Assembly: GCF_024648885.1 (NCBI RefSeq)
Contig: NZ_JANBBF010000011.1
Location: 62,001 to 126,000, forward strand
Length of the DNA: 64,000 nt
Direction: 5' to 3'
From: Prauserella salsuginis
GTDB taxonomy: Bacteria > Actinomycetota > Actinomycetes > Mycobacteriales > Pseudonocardiaceae
Of this stretch, positions 29,332 through 38,620 are shown piece after piece; position 1 is the first letter of the stretch, and every line of letters begins with the position of its first letter. The position numbers were made by a program, and so were the translations under genes. The notes below the pieces were generated by a model, which had not been told where the DNA came from, searched no databases, and saw only the letters and a list, made by a program, of their open reading frames with translations.

Positions 29332-29380
29332 CGTCGCTCCCTTGTTCGGTGTGTCCACACGCACCGGTCGCCGGGCGGAG

Positions 29381-30703
29381 TCATCCGGTCGCGGCGGCCT
29401 GGAGGAATCGGCGGTCCGGGTCGGCGGGCGAGTGCCGGGCCGCCCATCGGTCGCGTGCGTCCTGTTCGCGGGTCGGTGTGAAGTGGAGTCGGTAGAACGG
29501 CATCGCCACAGCCGTCGTCAGCACGGCGATGAGCACGAGGATGGAGAACAACCTCTCTTCGAGTACGCCGATGGCGAGGCCGATGTTGATGAAGATGAGG
29601 ATCATCAGGCCGCGTGCGTTCATGAGTCCGCCCATCGCGACCGACTCGCCCCATCCCCAGCGGAACGCTCGCAACACCCCTAGCGAGGCGATCACCTTGG
29701 AGACGAAGGCCGCCGCGAAGACCACGCCGAGGGCGGCGAGGTAGTCGGCGTTCAACGCACCGGTCAGATCCGTGTTCAGTCCGGAGAAGGCGAAGAACAC
29801 CGGCAGGAACAGGCAGCGCACCGCCTGCAACAGCCGCGCGTTGAGCAGAGCCGAGAACCCGCGCACCCGTGGCAGGGCGACGCCGCAGATGAACCCGCCG
29901 AACACGGAGTAGATCCCGATGTAATCGGTGAACCACGCCGCAGCGAGCACAAGTCCGAGCAGTGCGACCAGCAGGCGGTCGTCGACGTGCCCCTCCCGGA
30001 CGGCGCGTGTCATCGGCTTTCTGAAGATTCTCGGCAGAATCAGGAAGGCGGCGACGGCGAACCCGGCGGCCGGGACGATGGTCTTCCACGAATCCAGGAC
30101 GTTCCCGTGCACGGCGAGCGCACCGACGACGGCGAGCACGCACCAGGCCAGTGCGTCGTCGATGGCGGCGGCACGGGTGGCCACTCCACCGAAATCGGTG
30201 TGGACCATGCCGCGTTCCTGCAGCACCCTGGCGAGCATGGGGAACGCGGTGACCGCCAGCGCTCCGCCGACGAACAGCACGAACAGCGGGAGACTCACGC
30301 CCTCCGGTCGGAAGTCGGCCTCCAGATAGAGCGCGGCTGCGCCGCCCGCGAGCAACGGGCACAGCAGCCCGGCCGCGGCGAGGACGACCGGGAGCACGGC
30401 CTCCCTGCGCGAGGCCGGATGGTGTTCGTGCTCCAACCCCACGAGGAACATGTAGAGGCTCAGCCCCACCATGGCGATCACGTACAGGGTGGGTTTCGTG
30501 GCCTCGGAGAACACGTATCCGCTGAAACCGGGGGCGAATGCGCCGAGGGCGGTCGGCCCGAGCAGGATCCCGGACACCATTTCGCCTACGACGGCGGGCT
30601 GTCCCACCTTCACGGCGATTCGTCCGCACACCTGAGCGGCGACGACGATGACGAGCAGCGCCGCCGTCACGGCCAGCAGCGTTTGCATGTTCCCGTCATG
30701 CAT
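29381..30703 (-). CDS. CPA2-type cation/proton antiporter
   Basis: 440 residues, about 12 helices. Kef/NapA-like features: QPAVVGEMVSGILLGPTALG, an ALAVTAFPMLARVL stretch, a helix with the paired acidic site AAAIDDALAWCVLA (DD), and NARGLMILIFINIGLA. Such antiporters appear in several actinomycete biosynthetic clusters as self-protection or pH-balance proteins. ATG 30703 lies inside the end of the upstream monooxygenase gene, with AAGGAG ten bases before it, so the two are coupled. Confidence 0.9.
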   Translation of the reverse strand: MHDGNMQTLLAVTAALLVIVVAAQVCGRIAVKVGQPAVVGEMVSGILLGPTALGAFAPGFSGYVFSEATKPTLYVIAMVGLSLYMFLVGLEHEHHPASRREAVLPVVLAAAGLLCPLLAGGAAALYLEADFRPEGVSLPLFVLFVGGALAVTAFPMLARVLQERGMVHTDFGGVATRAAAIDDALAWCVLAVVGALAVHGNVLDSWKTIVPAAGFAVAAFLILPRIFRKPMTRAVREGHVDDRLLVALLGLVLAAAWFTDYIGIYSVFGGFICGVALPRVRGFSALLNARLLQAVRCLFLPVFFAFSGLNTDLTGALNADYLAALGVVFAAAFVSKVIASLGVLRAFRWGWGESVAMGGLMNARGLMILIFINIGLAIGVLEERLFSILVLIAVLTTAVAMPFYRLHFTPTREQDARDRWAARHSPADPDRRFLQAAATG

Positions 30704-31931
30704 GGCGGATCAGCTCCTTCAGCGGCTCGATGTAGCGGTCGAGACCGGGTTGGCCCGTCGTCAGTGACTCGTGCAACGGGTCCAGCCACCCGTCGGCGGG
30801 TGGCTCGCCCGCGGCGAGTGCGTCGAAGAAGTCGTCCTGGCGCTCCTGCAGGGCGGTGATGTAGGGCAACCGGAACCGCTGGAGGTTCTCGACCTCGGCA
30901 GCGGACCCGGTGCGCAGCAGCGTGTGCACCGGGTCCACGAGGGCGGCGGCGTTCTGCACCGCGAGATTGAAGCCCTGCCCGCCGAGATTGTGCATCGCGT
31001 GGGCCGCATCCCCGAGCAACAACAGATCGTCGCGGTACCAGGTTCCGCAGCGCACCGTGCTGGAGCGCAGGCTCGTGGTCAGCAGAGGCTCCACGTCGTC
31101 CGGCAGGCCGAGACCCACGGCCTCGGCCCGGCGTCGTGCCTGCGGGCGCAGTCGTACGGCCGCGGGGTCCGGGGCCGTGCCGTCGGGTTGCATGTCGAAC
31201 AGGAGCGGGTGCGGGCCGACACCGTTGTCCACGATCGTCGTGGCGTCGTGATCGCCGACGACCATGCTGATCGCCGGCGGTCCCTGCCGCCGCACCGGCA
31301 CCGCCACGACGTCGACACGCCCGGGGAACAGCCGGCGTGTCACGCCGAAATCGACGCCCTGGCGCAGTGGTGAGTCGCGGCCGTCCGCCGCGACGAGCAG
31401 GCGGGTACGTACCCGCTGCGGCCCGTCAGCTCCGGCGGTCAGCAGGGTCCACTCGTCGTCCTGGCGAACGGCCTCGGACAGGTCGACCCCGTAGTGGCAG
31501 GCGGCATTGGGGGTTGCGGCCAGCACCGGGAACACGGCGTCCGCCAGCGTGTCGAGGCCGATGTTGTACGGGGTGTGGACCTGCCCGTCGGTGGTGCGCC
31601 GCCGCGTGTCGAACCGCCCGACCCGCCGCCGGTGCCGGAACTCCTCGAGGTACTCGATCCGGCCGGCAGCGTCGTCCGGGACGGCCGTCATGCCGGCTCG
31701 CCGGAGCACGACCTGCGTCGCGGGATGCACCAGCACGCCCTGCCGATTCCGCGCCGTGCGCGGGGCACGTTCGAGCACCATGACGTCCAGGTCCGGTGCG
31801 GCCCGGGCGACGCCCGCCGCGAGCACGAGCGACGGAACGCCGCCGCCCACGATCACCATGTCGGCACGGACCGTGTCGGCGTGATCGGCTTCGTCCCACC
31901 GAGGGTCTGCGGTCGTGTTCGCCGCCGTCAT
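30696..31931 (-). CDS. FAD-dependent aromatic monooxygenase (PHBH type)
   Basis: 411 residues. FAD/NADH motifs in order: VIVGGGVPSLVLAAGVA (GxGxxG variant with Val-Pro in place of the usual Gly-Pro/Ala), LVAADGRDSPLRQG (DG motif) and LLLGDAAHAMHNLGGQGFNLAVQNA (GD motif). It would hydroxylate an aromatic ring, or epoxidise, with NAD(P)H and oxygen. It starts at ATG 31931, overlapping the stop of the halogenase-like gene by four bases. Confidence 0.88.
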   Translation of the reverse strand: MTAANTTADPRWDEADHADTVRADMVIVGGGVPSLVLAAGVARAAPDLDVMVLERAPRTARNRQGVLVHPATQVVLRRAGMTAVPDDAAGRIEYLEEFRHRRRVGRFDTRRRTTDGQVHTPYNIGLDTLADAVFPVLAATPNAACHYGVDLSEAVRQDDEWTLLTAGADGPQRVRTRLLVAADGRDSPLRQGVDFGVTRRLFPGRVDVVAVPVRRQGPPAISMVVGDHDATTIVDNGVGPHPLLFDMQPDGTAPDPAAVRLRPQARRRAEAVGLGLPDDVEPLLTTSLRSSTVRCGTWYRDDLLLLGDAAHAMHNLGGQGFNLAVQNAAALVDPVHTLLRTGSAAEVENLQRFRLPYITALQERQDDFFDALAAGEPPADGWLDPLHESLTTGQPGLDRYIEPLKELIRHA

Positions 31932-33259
31932 GCCGTGCCCACCTCGACGGGCGTCCCGGTGCGCTCGGCGCGTTCGAGCTCGGGATACGCGGGGCAGCCG
32001 TAGTGCACCTCGAACGGCTCGAACAGGTCCCAGCGCGGCACCGACCGGAGCTCGGACGCGAACGTGTTCGCCTGTCCCCAGAAATCGCCGCCCAGCAGCA
32101 GCGACACCGATTTGTCGTCCACGGTGTCCGGCAGTTCCGACTTCAGTCGGCCGAAGTCGAACTCGTACTCGTAGAAGCCCTGAACCAGGCGGAAATAGGT
32201 GTCGTATCCGGTCTTGTACAGGCTCGTGAAGCGGCCTGCCGACTCGTCGGCGGTACTCGAACCGTCCAGAATGGCCGCGGCCTCGACGCTGGCCTGCATG
32301 CCGGTGGTCATGGCGAGGTAGACACCGCCGGAGAAGATCGGGTCGACGAATGCGGCGGCGTCGCCGACCTGGAACCAGCGGTTCCCGACGACCTGGTCCG
32401 CGTAGTAGCAGAAGTCGGACTCCTGCCGGGCCGGTCCCTGCGGCCGCGCCGTTCCCAGCCGTTCCACGATGCGGGGGATACGCGAGATGTGTGTGGACAG
32501 CAGCTGCTCGCGGTCGCCGGCAGCGCGGAGGGTCGGTTTGCGCATGACCGACCCGACGCTGAGTGTGCCCTCGGAGTTCGGGATCGCCCACACCCATCCT
32601 TCGGCGTGGTTCCCGATCTGGACGTCCCCGCGCCACCCGGGGTTGAACTCCTCCCTGACACCCGTGTAGTGCCGGTAGAGCGCCACCATCTTCAACCGTT
32701 CCACCGGTTTGCGCAGGCCCAGCTTGGTCGAGATCAGGCCGGTGCGGCCGCTGGCGTCGATCAGCACCGACGCGCGTACCTGCCTCGCAGCGCCGTCGGG
32801 GCCGGTGTAGTGCACGACGTGGGGCGCGTCGTGGTCCGACGCTGCGGCGAGGTCGATGTCATCGACCTCGGCCTGCAGCCGGACGGTGGCCCCTGCCTCG
32901 ACAGCCGAGTCGAGGAGGAACTGGTCGAAGCGGGACCGCTCGACCTGGAACGTCGTGTGGAATCGGCCCGGTCCCTGGTCGGTGAAGCACACGCGATGGA
33001 ACCGTCCCCCGGTGTCGCTGAACTCGGCGCCGCTCTTGACCGGGTGGCCCTGCATGCGCATCGGCTCGAGAAGACCGAGCTGGTTGAGCAGCCCGCTCAT
33101 GTACGGCAACAGCGACTCCCCGATGTGGAATCGCGGGAACGGGTCCCTGTCCATGATCAGCACGCGAAGGCCGGCCAGGGCGGCCTGCCGGGCCGCGGTC
33201 GACCCCGCTGGGCCGGCGCCGATCACGACGACGTCGTAGTCCGCAGAGTTCTGGATCAT
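31928..33259 (-). CDS. Flavin-dependent halogenase-like oxidoreductase
   Basis: 443 residues. N-terminal FAD motif VVVIGAGPAGSTAAR, then FPRFHIGESLLP (about residues 41-52), the fingerprint of flavin halogenases and relatives. A Lys at about 75 in GHPVKSGAEF sits where phenolic halogenases carry the catalytic Lys. WVWAIP at residues 222-227 agrees with the halogenase WxWxIP motif, and VGDAAAFVDPIFSGGVYLA binds FAD. Halogenation of a phenol or pyrrole is therefore plausible; hydroxylases and reductases with the same fold remain possible. The nearby ferredoxin-type reductase could provide reduced flavin. Confidence 0.8.
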   Translation of the reverse strand: MIQNSADYDVVVIGAGPAGSTAARQAALAGLRVLIMDRDPFPRFHIGESLLPYMSGLLNQLGLLEPMRMQGHPVKSGAEFSDTGGRFHRVCFTDQGPGRFHTTFQVERSRFDQFLLDSAVEAGATVRLQAEVDDIDLAAASDHDAPHVVHYTGPDGAARQVRASVLIDASGRTGLISTKLGLRKPVERLKMVALYRHYTGVREEFNPGWRGDVQIGNHAEGWVWAIPNSEGTLSVGSVMRKPTLRAAGDREQLLSTHISRIPRIVERLGTARPQGPARQESDFCYYADQVVGNRWFQVGDAAAFVDPIFSGGVYLAMTTGMQASVEAAAILDGSSTADESAGRFTSLYKTGYDTYFRLVQGFYEYEFDFGRLKSELPDTVDDKSVSLLLGGDFWGQANTFASELRSVPRWDLFEPFEVHYGCPAYPELERAERTGTPVEVGTA

Positions 33260-33288
33260 CTTCGTCTCCTGCTCGAAGGTCGGGGTGG

Positions 33289-34695
33289 TCAGGACAAGTA
33301 CCGGGACGGCCCGAACAGGCCGGTGGGGTCGAGCGCGTCCTTGAGCCGGGCGGCGACGACGGCGTTGAGGTCGGTACCCGGGGCGACGTCGCTCCGGTGG
33401 TGCGCGGTGTCGAGTCGGTACGGCGGGTAGCCGGCGTCGACGAGTGCGCGCTGGATCTCGTCCGATGCCCGGTGGGCGGCCTCCGTCGCGTTCGCCGAAG
33501 CACGGTCGAACCGGATGGCGATGACGAGGTCGACCACGTCGTGGCCGAGGACGTTGACGGTGGTGCCGACCTCGACACCGTGTCGGGTGCCGGCCTCGCG
33601 CACGATGCCGCGGGCGTTGCCCAGGTCGGCGGCGGTGAAGGGAACGAACGGCAGCACGAAGATCCAGCCCCGGCCGGCCGCATCCGCTTCGTGAGTGGAC
33701 CGTCCCAGTGAGGCCCGCACGATGCTTTCGCTCTTGGACACGTCACCCCGGTACAGCCGGGCGACGGCACCTGCGAGCGGATCGTCGGCGAACTCGTCCT
33801 CCGGCAGCACCCGGGCACCGATCGGTGCGAGCCTGCCCGCGAGGTCGGCACGTTTGGCCGAGACGACGTCCGCGCTGCCGTCGAGGCAGATGTGCCCGGT
33901 CACGGTGGCGTTTCCGCCGTAGATGTCGGAGGAATCGGCGTCGTAGACCTTGATCACGGCGTCGCTCAGCCGATCGCGCACGGCACCACGCAGTACCTCG
34001 ATCAGCGCGTCGTAGCTGTCGTCGGCCGCGGTGAAGGTCAGCACGCTGGTCTCCTCCGGGGTCGGCAGCAGCCGGACGACGGCAGCGGTCGCGATACCGA
34101 GCGTCGACTGCGGGAACACCTGAACCGACGACGGGCCGAGGCCGTACTTGTTGGGTGCCAGCCCGGAACCCGGTGGCCACCAGCCGACGGTGCCGACGTC
34201 GGCGGCTGCGGTCACGATCTCGAGTCCGAGGAGGTCCTCGGTCCGCTGGTGCCGGAGGCCGACACCGCGGTCCATCGTGTTCCCCAGCACGGACGTTTCC
34301 GGTGAGGACGCGGTGCAGTTGAGGAACCGCCCCGATCCTGTCAGCGCGTCGCAGAGTTGCGCCTGCGTCACTCCTGCTTCGACGATCGCGTAGCCGCGTT
34401 CGACGTCGATCGTCCTGACAGTGTCCAAAGCAGACAGATCAACGAGGTGCTGGCCGGGAATCGGGCCCGATGCGGAACCCAGGCCCCAGTTGAAACCGCT
34501 GCTCACCGCCCGGAACCCACCGGCGCCGCTGCAGCCCTCGCGCACCAGGGACACCAGCTCGTCCACCGAGTCCGGGCGATGGATTCGGTCGGGCTCGGCC
34601 GCGGGAAGCTCACTGACGTTGCGGCTGTTGGGCGCCGCGGCCCTTGTCGCGGTGATGCGTCCACTCGTGTCGGAGTGCGACGTAGCTGAGTTCAT
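33289..34695 (-). CDS. FAD-linked oxidase of the VAO/PCMH fold
   Basis: 468 residues. FAD-binding PP-loop domain (RAVSSGFNWGLGSASG, YAIVEAGVTQAQLCDAL, TASSPETSVLGNTMDRGVG) and a C-terminal substrate domain with WPPGSGLAPNKYGLGPS near its start; the latter recalls vanillyl-alcohol oxidase and 4-cresol dehydrogenase. These enzymes oxidise para-alkylphenols or benzylic carbons, which fits a shikimate-derived phenol. ATG 34695 has GGGAG eight bases upstream, so the 86-base overlap with the upstream gene's end looks genuine. Confidence 0.85.
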   Translation of the reverse strand: MNSATSHSDTSGRITATRAAAPNSRNVSELPAAEPDRIHRPDSVDELVSLVREGCSGAGGFRAVSSGFNWGLGSASGPIPGQHLVDLSALDTVRTIDVERGYAIVEAGVTQAQLCDALTGSGRFLNCTASSPETSVLGNTMDRGVGLRHQRTEDLLGLEIVTAAADVGTVGWWPPGSGLAPNKYGLGPSSVQVFPQSTLGIATAAVVRLLPTPEETSVLTFTAADDSYDALIEVLRGAVRDRLSDAVIKVYDADSSDIYGGNATVTGHICLDGSADVVSAKRADLAGRLAPIGARVLPEDEFADDPLAGAVARLYRGDVSKSESIVRASLGRSTHEADAAGRGWIFVLPFVPFTAADLGNARGIVREAGTRHGVEVGTTVNVLGHDVVDLVIAIRFDRASANATEAAHRASDEIQRALVDAGYPPYRLDTAHHRSDVAPGTDLNAVVAARLKDALDPTGLFGPSRYLS

Positions 34696-35545
34696 CGGAG
34701 TAGCTCCCGTCGAGATTGCTCAGTCGTCCTTTCCGGACGGATTCGCAGTGGTAGGAGGAGCGCTCGGCGACCGCAGCGGATCGGCGGTTGGCCGGCTTCA
34801 CGCCGAGTTCGATCCGCTGGACCGGGGCAGCGGTGAAGGCCCATCGCGTGAAGCCCCGTACGGCGCGGGTGGAGACTCCCTTGCCGCGGTGGGCAGGCAT
34901 GGTCACGTACCCCACGTCGAGAACTCCCGGTGGGACGACGCGGCGCACCGACAACTTCGCGAGCGGGGGACCTGCGGGCGATGCGCGGGCGATCAGGAAC
35001 GAGGCCGGACCGACTCGCCATCGGTAGTAGGCCGAGCCCAGCAGCTCGATCAGTGCCTGCCGGTCCAGTGGTTCGGTGAGGGCATGCAGCCGCGCCCCGG
35101 GATCCTGCTCACAGGCGAGCAGGTCCGCCAGGTCGTCGGGGTGCGGATGGGTCAGTACGATCCCGTCGGCGTCGATGCCGTCCGGTGGAATGCGGGGAAG
35201 CCACTCGCATGCGGTGGCGGGGACGGCGAAATCGCGGGTCAGCACCACGGGCGCATCCGGCTCGGTGCGCTGCGCGAATGTGACCGGGTCGAGCACGAAA
35301 CCGTGCTGTGCCAGCACATCGATCACCGCATGATCAGCGGCCCCGGCCTCGGCGTGGACCCGGCTTCGCTCGGTTCGCCAGTCGTTGATCGCGGCGGGCA
35401 GGTCGTCGAGTGTGAGGCCCGGCCACGATCCTGTCGTGGATTCGATCCGGATCGTCGTCGTGGAATCGTTCGTGGGGCTGAGAGAATTGTTTTCGGCATG
35501 ACTGTGAGTGCGCGCGTCGAAACGCGCGCCGATGTACTGCTTCAT
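34610..35545 (-). CDS. GNAT-type N-acetyltransferase, first gene of the flavoenzyme cluster
   Basis: 311 residues. The C-terminal ~170 residues form a RimJ-like GNAT domain with the acetyl-CoA loop YVTMPAHRGKGVSTRAVRGF and ELGVKPANRRSAAVAERSSY. The N-terminal ~130 residues have no clear identity and may be a degenerate second acyltransferase half. Start is ATG 35545 or GTG 35554; GGAGG lies between them, too close to the ATG. It may acylate an amino group of the product or confer self-resistance. Its final 86 bases are shared with the start of the next gene. Confidence 0.8.
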   Translation of the reverse strand: MKQYIGARFDARTHSHAENNSLSPTNDSTTTIRIESTTGSWPGLTLDDLPAAINDWRTERSRVHAEAGAADHAVIDVLAQHGFVLDPVTFAQRTEPDAPVVLTRDFAVPATACEWLPRIPPDGIDADGIVLTHPHPDDLADLLACEQDPGARLHALTEPLDRQALIELLGSAYYRWRVGPASFLIARASPAGPPLAKLSVRRVVPPGVLDVGYVTMPAHRGKGVSTRAVRGFTRWAFTAAPVQRIELGVKPANRRSAAVAERSSYHCESVRKGRLSNLDGSYSDELSYVALRHEWTHHRDKGRGAQQPQRQ

Positions 35546-35889
35546 TGCCTCCACCGACTGTGGGAAATTGAAGAATGAACTGTCGAGTGTGCGAGGTTGT
35601 CAGCGACCCCCAGTTGTCGCGATCAATCGACATCGCCTGATCGAGCGACCTCAGGTTGCCCCATTCTCGGGTGGCCGTCAAGAGGTTGTTCGAGATTCGT
35701 AGATCATCGAACACGCTGTGGTTGCGGCACTCTCGGGCTTACGTGCAGGTAGTGGTGACCACATGTTTCCGGTTCGACCACCGCGGCGGCCGGTGACGAT
35801 AACTGTATCGATCACTGCGATTCGCCTCACATTAACGCCCGGTTGGAAATGTTTCGAGTCGCACGTGAGGTGCCATTATCAGACTGCGC

Positions 35890-35972
35890 ATTATTCGTGA
35901 ATAATTCGACTCGGAATCCCCGGATCGGCGCAAGGAAGGTTGTGTACACACAAAATCTCGCGGGCGAGATTT
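35890..35972. promoter_or_regulatory. Group of palindromes in the upstream region of the flavoenzyme cluster
   Basis: Within the 640-bp gap 35555-36194, which is AT-richer than its surroundings, are three symmetric elements: ATTATTC-GT-GAATAAT (35890-35905), TGTGTACACA (35941-35950), and AAATCTCGC-GG-GCGAGATTT (35953-35972). They lie 350-430 bp from the GNAT start. They are candidates for regulator binding, and I cannot assign a promoter. No ORF in the gap looks real. Confidence 0.5.
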
Positions 35973-36016
35973 CCTCGGGCTGGGCGGGCTGTCGGACGCC
36001 TGCAGATGCTGCGGGG

Positions 36017-36055
36017 CGCCGAGAGAGCCGCTCGCCGTCAGCGGCGCTCTCGGCG
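36017..36055. terminator. Hairpin downstream of the CBS membrane-protein operon
   Basis: 15-bp arms (36017-36031 and 36041-36055) with one mismatch around a nine-base loop, 140 bp past the stop of the minus-strand gene at 36195. Confidence 0.7.
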
Positions 36056-36194
36056 GCGTCCCGGGCGAAGGCGGCGGCATCCGGCCAGGCCGTCGCCTGG
36101 GATGACGCAGTCGGACAGCGGCCCCACTCGGATCGCCAACGTCCGCCTGCCGGCCGTGCCGTGGCGGTCCGACCGCCGGGCGCTGCGACTCGGG

Positions 36195-37211
36195 TCAGGA
36201 GCTGTGGGCGTCCGCAGTGGTGGACTCGCCGGGAAGTACCCGGCCCAGGATGTCGGCGATCGTGACCACGACCGGACCGTCGGTGGTGTGGACCACAGCG
36301 AGGTGTTGCGAGGTCTCCCGCATCCGGGCCAGTGCCGTGTAGAGCGGCGTGTCCGGTGGAAGATCGAGAACGCGGTATGCCACCTGTGTGACCGGTGTGT
36401 CGTCGGCGAGCAGCAGCGTGTCACGAACGTGGACGACCGAGCGCGGATCACGCTCGCCCACGAGGATGCGCCGGTGGCCGGACTCGCGGGCTGCGTTGCG
36501 GACGTCGAGGGCCGTGGCATGCGCGGGCACCGTGACCGGGGATCCGGATGCGATGTCGCGCACCGTGACGCGCTGCAGGTCCAGGGCACCGGATAGTTGG
36601 GTCGACGACAGGCCGTCGAGGGTTCCCGTCTCGGCGGAGTGCTTCACGAGTTGCCGCAGCCCCTCGGGGTTCTGCCCTGTCGCGACCTCGTCGGCGGGAG
36701 TGACGCCGGTCAGCCGCACCAGCCGGTTGGCCGCGGTGTTGATGGTCAGCAGCAGCGGGCGCGTCGTTGCCACCAGCACGCGGGCGGGCAGCGCGAGCAT
36801 CGTCGCGGAACGCTCCGGGTGTGCGATCGCCCAGGACTTCGGTGCCATCTCGCCGACCACCAGGTGCAGGAACGTCATGACGAGGAGCGCGAACGTGAAC
36901 GCCGCCGCGTCGGCGGCCCAATAGGGCGCACCGAGCGTTTCGATCAGCGGGGTGAGCCAGTGGTGCACGGCGGGTTTGGCGACCGCGCCGAGTGCCAGGG
37001 TGGCGCCGGTGATGCCGAGCTGACAGCCGGCCAGCAGCAGGGTCAGTTCGCGGGAGCTGCGCAGTGCGGCTCGCGCCGAACGGCTCGTCGTGGCGGCTTC
37101 CTCGAGGCGATGGCGTTTCGCCCCGAGCGTGGCGAACTCGACCGCCACGAAGAAGGCGCTGGCGACGATGATCAGCACCGTCACGGCGACCACGATCCAG
37201 GGGTTGCTCAT
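36195..37211 (-). CDS. CNNM/CorC-type DUF21-CBS membrane protein (short form)
   Basis: 338 residues. DUF21 membrane domain with four helices (begins WIVVAVTVLIIVASAFFVAVEFATLGAKRHRLEE in outline; ends GEMAPKSWAIAHPE) followed by a CBS pair. The C-terminal transporter-associated domain seen in its neighbour is missing. Family members export or sense magnesium and other divalent metals. It overlaps the upstream paralogue by four bases, and the two probably act as a pair. Confidence 0.9.
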   Translation of the reverse strand: MSNPWIVVAVTVLIIVASAFFVAVEFATLGAKRHRLEEAATTSRSARAALRSSRELTLLLAGCQLGITGATLALGAVAKPAVHHWLTPLIETLGAPYWAADAAAFTFALLVMTFLHLVVGEMAPKSWAIAHPERSATMLALPARVLVATTRPLLLTINTAANRLVRLTGVTPADEVATGQNPEGLRQLVKHSAETGTLDGLSSTQLSGALDLQRVTVRDIASGSPVTVPAHATALDVRNAARESGHRRILVGERDPRSVVHVRDTLLLADDTPVTQVAYRVLDLPPDTPLYTALARMRETSQHLAVVHTTDGPVVVTIADILGRVLPGESTTADAHSS

Positions 37212-38620
37212 CGCGCCTCCTCCCGGTCGGATCCGCCGGGCCCGCCGCCGTCCTCACCGGTTGCCGCCTCGGCCTGCTGGAGCGTGAGGCGGAGCCGCGA
37301 CGGCACGTGGCGGTCGACGTCGAGTACGTCCACGCGCAGCACCGGAGGTGCTGGCGGTTCCGGTTCTGCCAGTTCGGCCCCCGACTGCGGCAGATCGATC
37401 AGCACGGTCGTGCCGGTGGCGGGGAGCGCGCCGTGGGCGGCGATCGTCAGGCCGGCGACCGTTTCCACGTCTCCCGAAGGCAGGTCGTGCTCAACAGCAC
37501 GCTCCACCTCGTCGACGTGCACGTCACCGTTGACCAACCAGGTGCCGTCGTCCTGGACCGTCACGGGCGGTGGTTCCGGCGCGTCGTGTTCGTCCTGCAG
37601 TTCGCCGACGAGTTCCTCGGCCAGATCCTCGATCGTGAGGATGCCGGCGAACCCGCCGTACTCGTCGAGGACACACGCCAGTTCGTTGCGGGTCACCGTC
37701 AGCCGGGCGTAGGCATCCGGCAGCGACATGGTGGTCGGCACCAGCAACGGAGGGCGGCACAGCTCCGACACCGGCGCCTCGTCGTCGGCCGGCCGGGTCA
37801 GCACGGCCGCCAACTCGGCCACACCCAGGACTTCGTCGGCTGCCACGTCGAGCACTGGGTAGCGCGTGTGGCCGTGCGCCATGAGTTCCCGCACTCGGGA
37901 GATCGGCGTGTCGGCCGTGACGACGTCGACGCGCGCCCGGGGGTTCATCGCGTGTTCGACGTCCTGGTCGGGGAAGTCCAGTACACGGTCGAGCAGCACC
38001 GACAGCTCGGTGGGCAGGTCACCGGTGGCGCGCGAGTCGGCCACGATGTGTTCGAGATCGCGCGCGGTGGCCGAATGCTCGACGTCGTGGACCGGTTCGA
38101 TACGCAGCAGTCGCAGCAGCGTGTTCGACGCGGCGTCGAAGATCCAGATGAGCCAGCCGAACAGCGTCAGGTACAGCGTCGTCGAACCGGCGAGCCACAG
38201 CGCGATGCGTTCCGGTGCGGCGATCGCCAGGTTCTTCGGGAACAGCTCACCGATGAGCATCTGCACCAGCGTCGAGAGCACCAGTGTGGCCACGGTGCCG
38301 ACGGCGATGCCGACCGAGGTGGGAACGCCGACACCACCCAGCGCAGTACCCAGTGCGTTGCCGACCAGGGGTTCGGCGACGTAACCGACCAGCAGGCCCG
38401 TCACGGTGATGCCGAGCTGCGCGCCGGACAGCATGAACGACGTGCGGCGCGTGATCGCCAGCGCCCGCTGGGCCGAGCGGTTCCCGGATTCGGCCAGGGC
38501 GGCCAGCCGGGAGCGGTCGACGGCCATGTAGGCGAACTCCTGCGCCACGAAATAGCCGTTCGCCGCGATCACGGCCAGGATGATGACGACTCCGAGCAGG
38601 AGGCTGAGGGCCCAGATCAT
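37208..38620 (-). CDS. CNNM/CorC-type DUF21-CBS-CorC_HlyC membrane protein
   Basis: 470 residues. Domain order: DUF21 (NGYFVAQEFAYMAVDRSRL, GELFPKNLAIAAPE), CBS pair (MNPRARVDVV, HTRYPVLD, LACVLDEYGGFAGILTIEDLAEELVGE) and a C-terminal CorC_HlyC domain (DGTWLVNGDVHVDEVE). Linked to Mg2+/Co2+ handling; the old label hemolysin is not informative. ATG 38620 is preferred over GTG 38629 because of ribosome-site spacing. Confidence 0.9.
   Translation of the reverse strand: MIWALSLLLGVVIILAVIAANGYFVAQEFAYMAVDRSRLAALAESGNRSAQRALAITRRTSFMLSGAQLGITVTGLLVGYVAEPLVGNALGTALGGVGVPTSVGIAVGTVATLVLSTLVQMLIGELFPKNLAIAAPERIALWLAGSTTLYLTLFGWLIWIFDAASNTLLRLLRIEPVHDVEHSATARDLEHIVADSRATGDLPTELSVLLDRVLDFPDQDVEHAMNPRARVDVVTADTPISRVRELMAHGHTRYPVLDVAADEVLGVAELAAVLTRPADDEAPVSELCRPPLLVPTTMSLPDAYARLTVTRNELACVLDEYGGFAGILTIEDLAEELVGELQDEHDAPEPPPVTVQDDGTWLVNGDVHVDEVERAVEHDLPSGDVETVAGLTIAAHGALPATGTTVLIDLPQSGAELAEPEPPAPPVLRVDVLDVDRHVPSRLRLTLQQAEAATGEDGGGPGGSDREEAR

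Noticed and set aside
35832-36596. Small ORFs in the gap before the flavoenzyme cluster, on both strands
   Set aside because: They cross the palindromes and a terminator hairpin and lack ribosome sites and coherent composition.
36195-38620. Hemolysin genes
   Set aside because: DUF21-CBS proteins are metal-transport or sensing proteins; the hemolysin label is historical.
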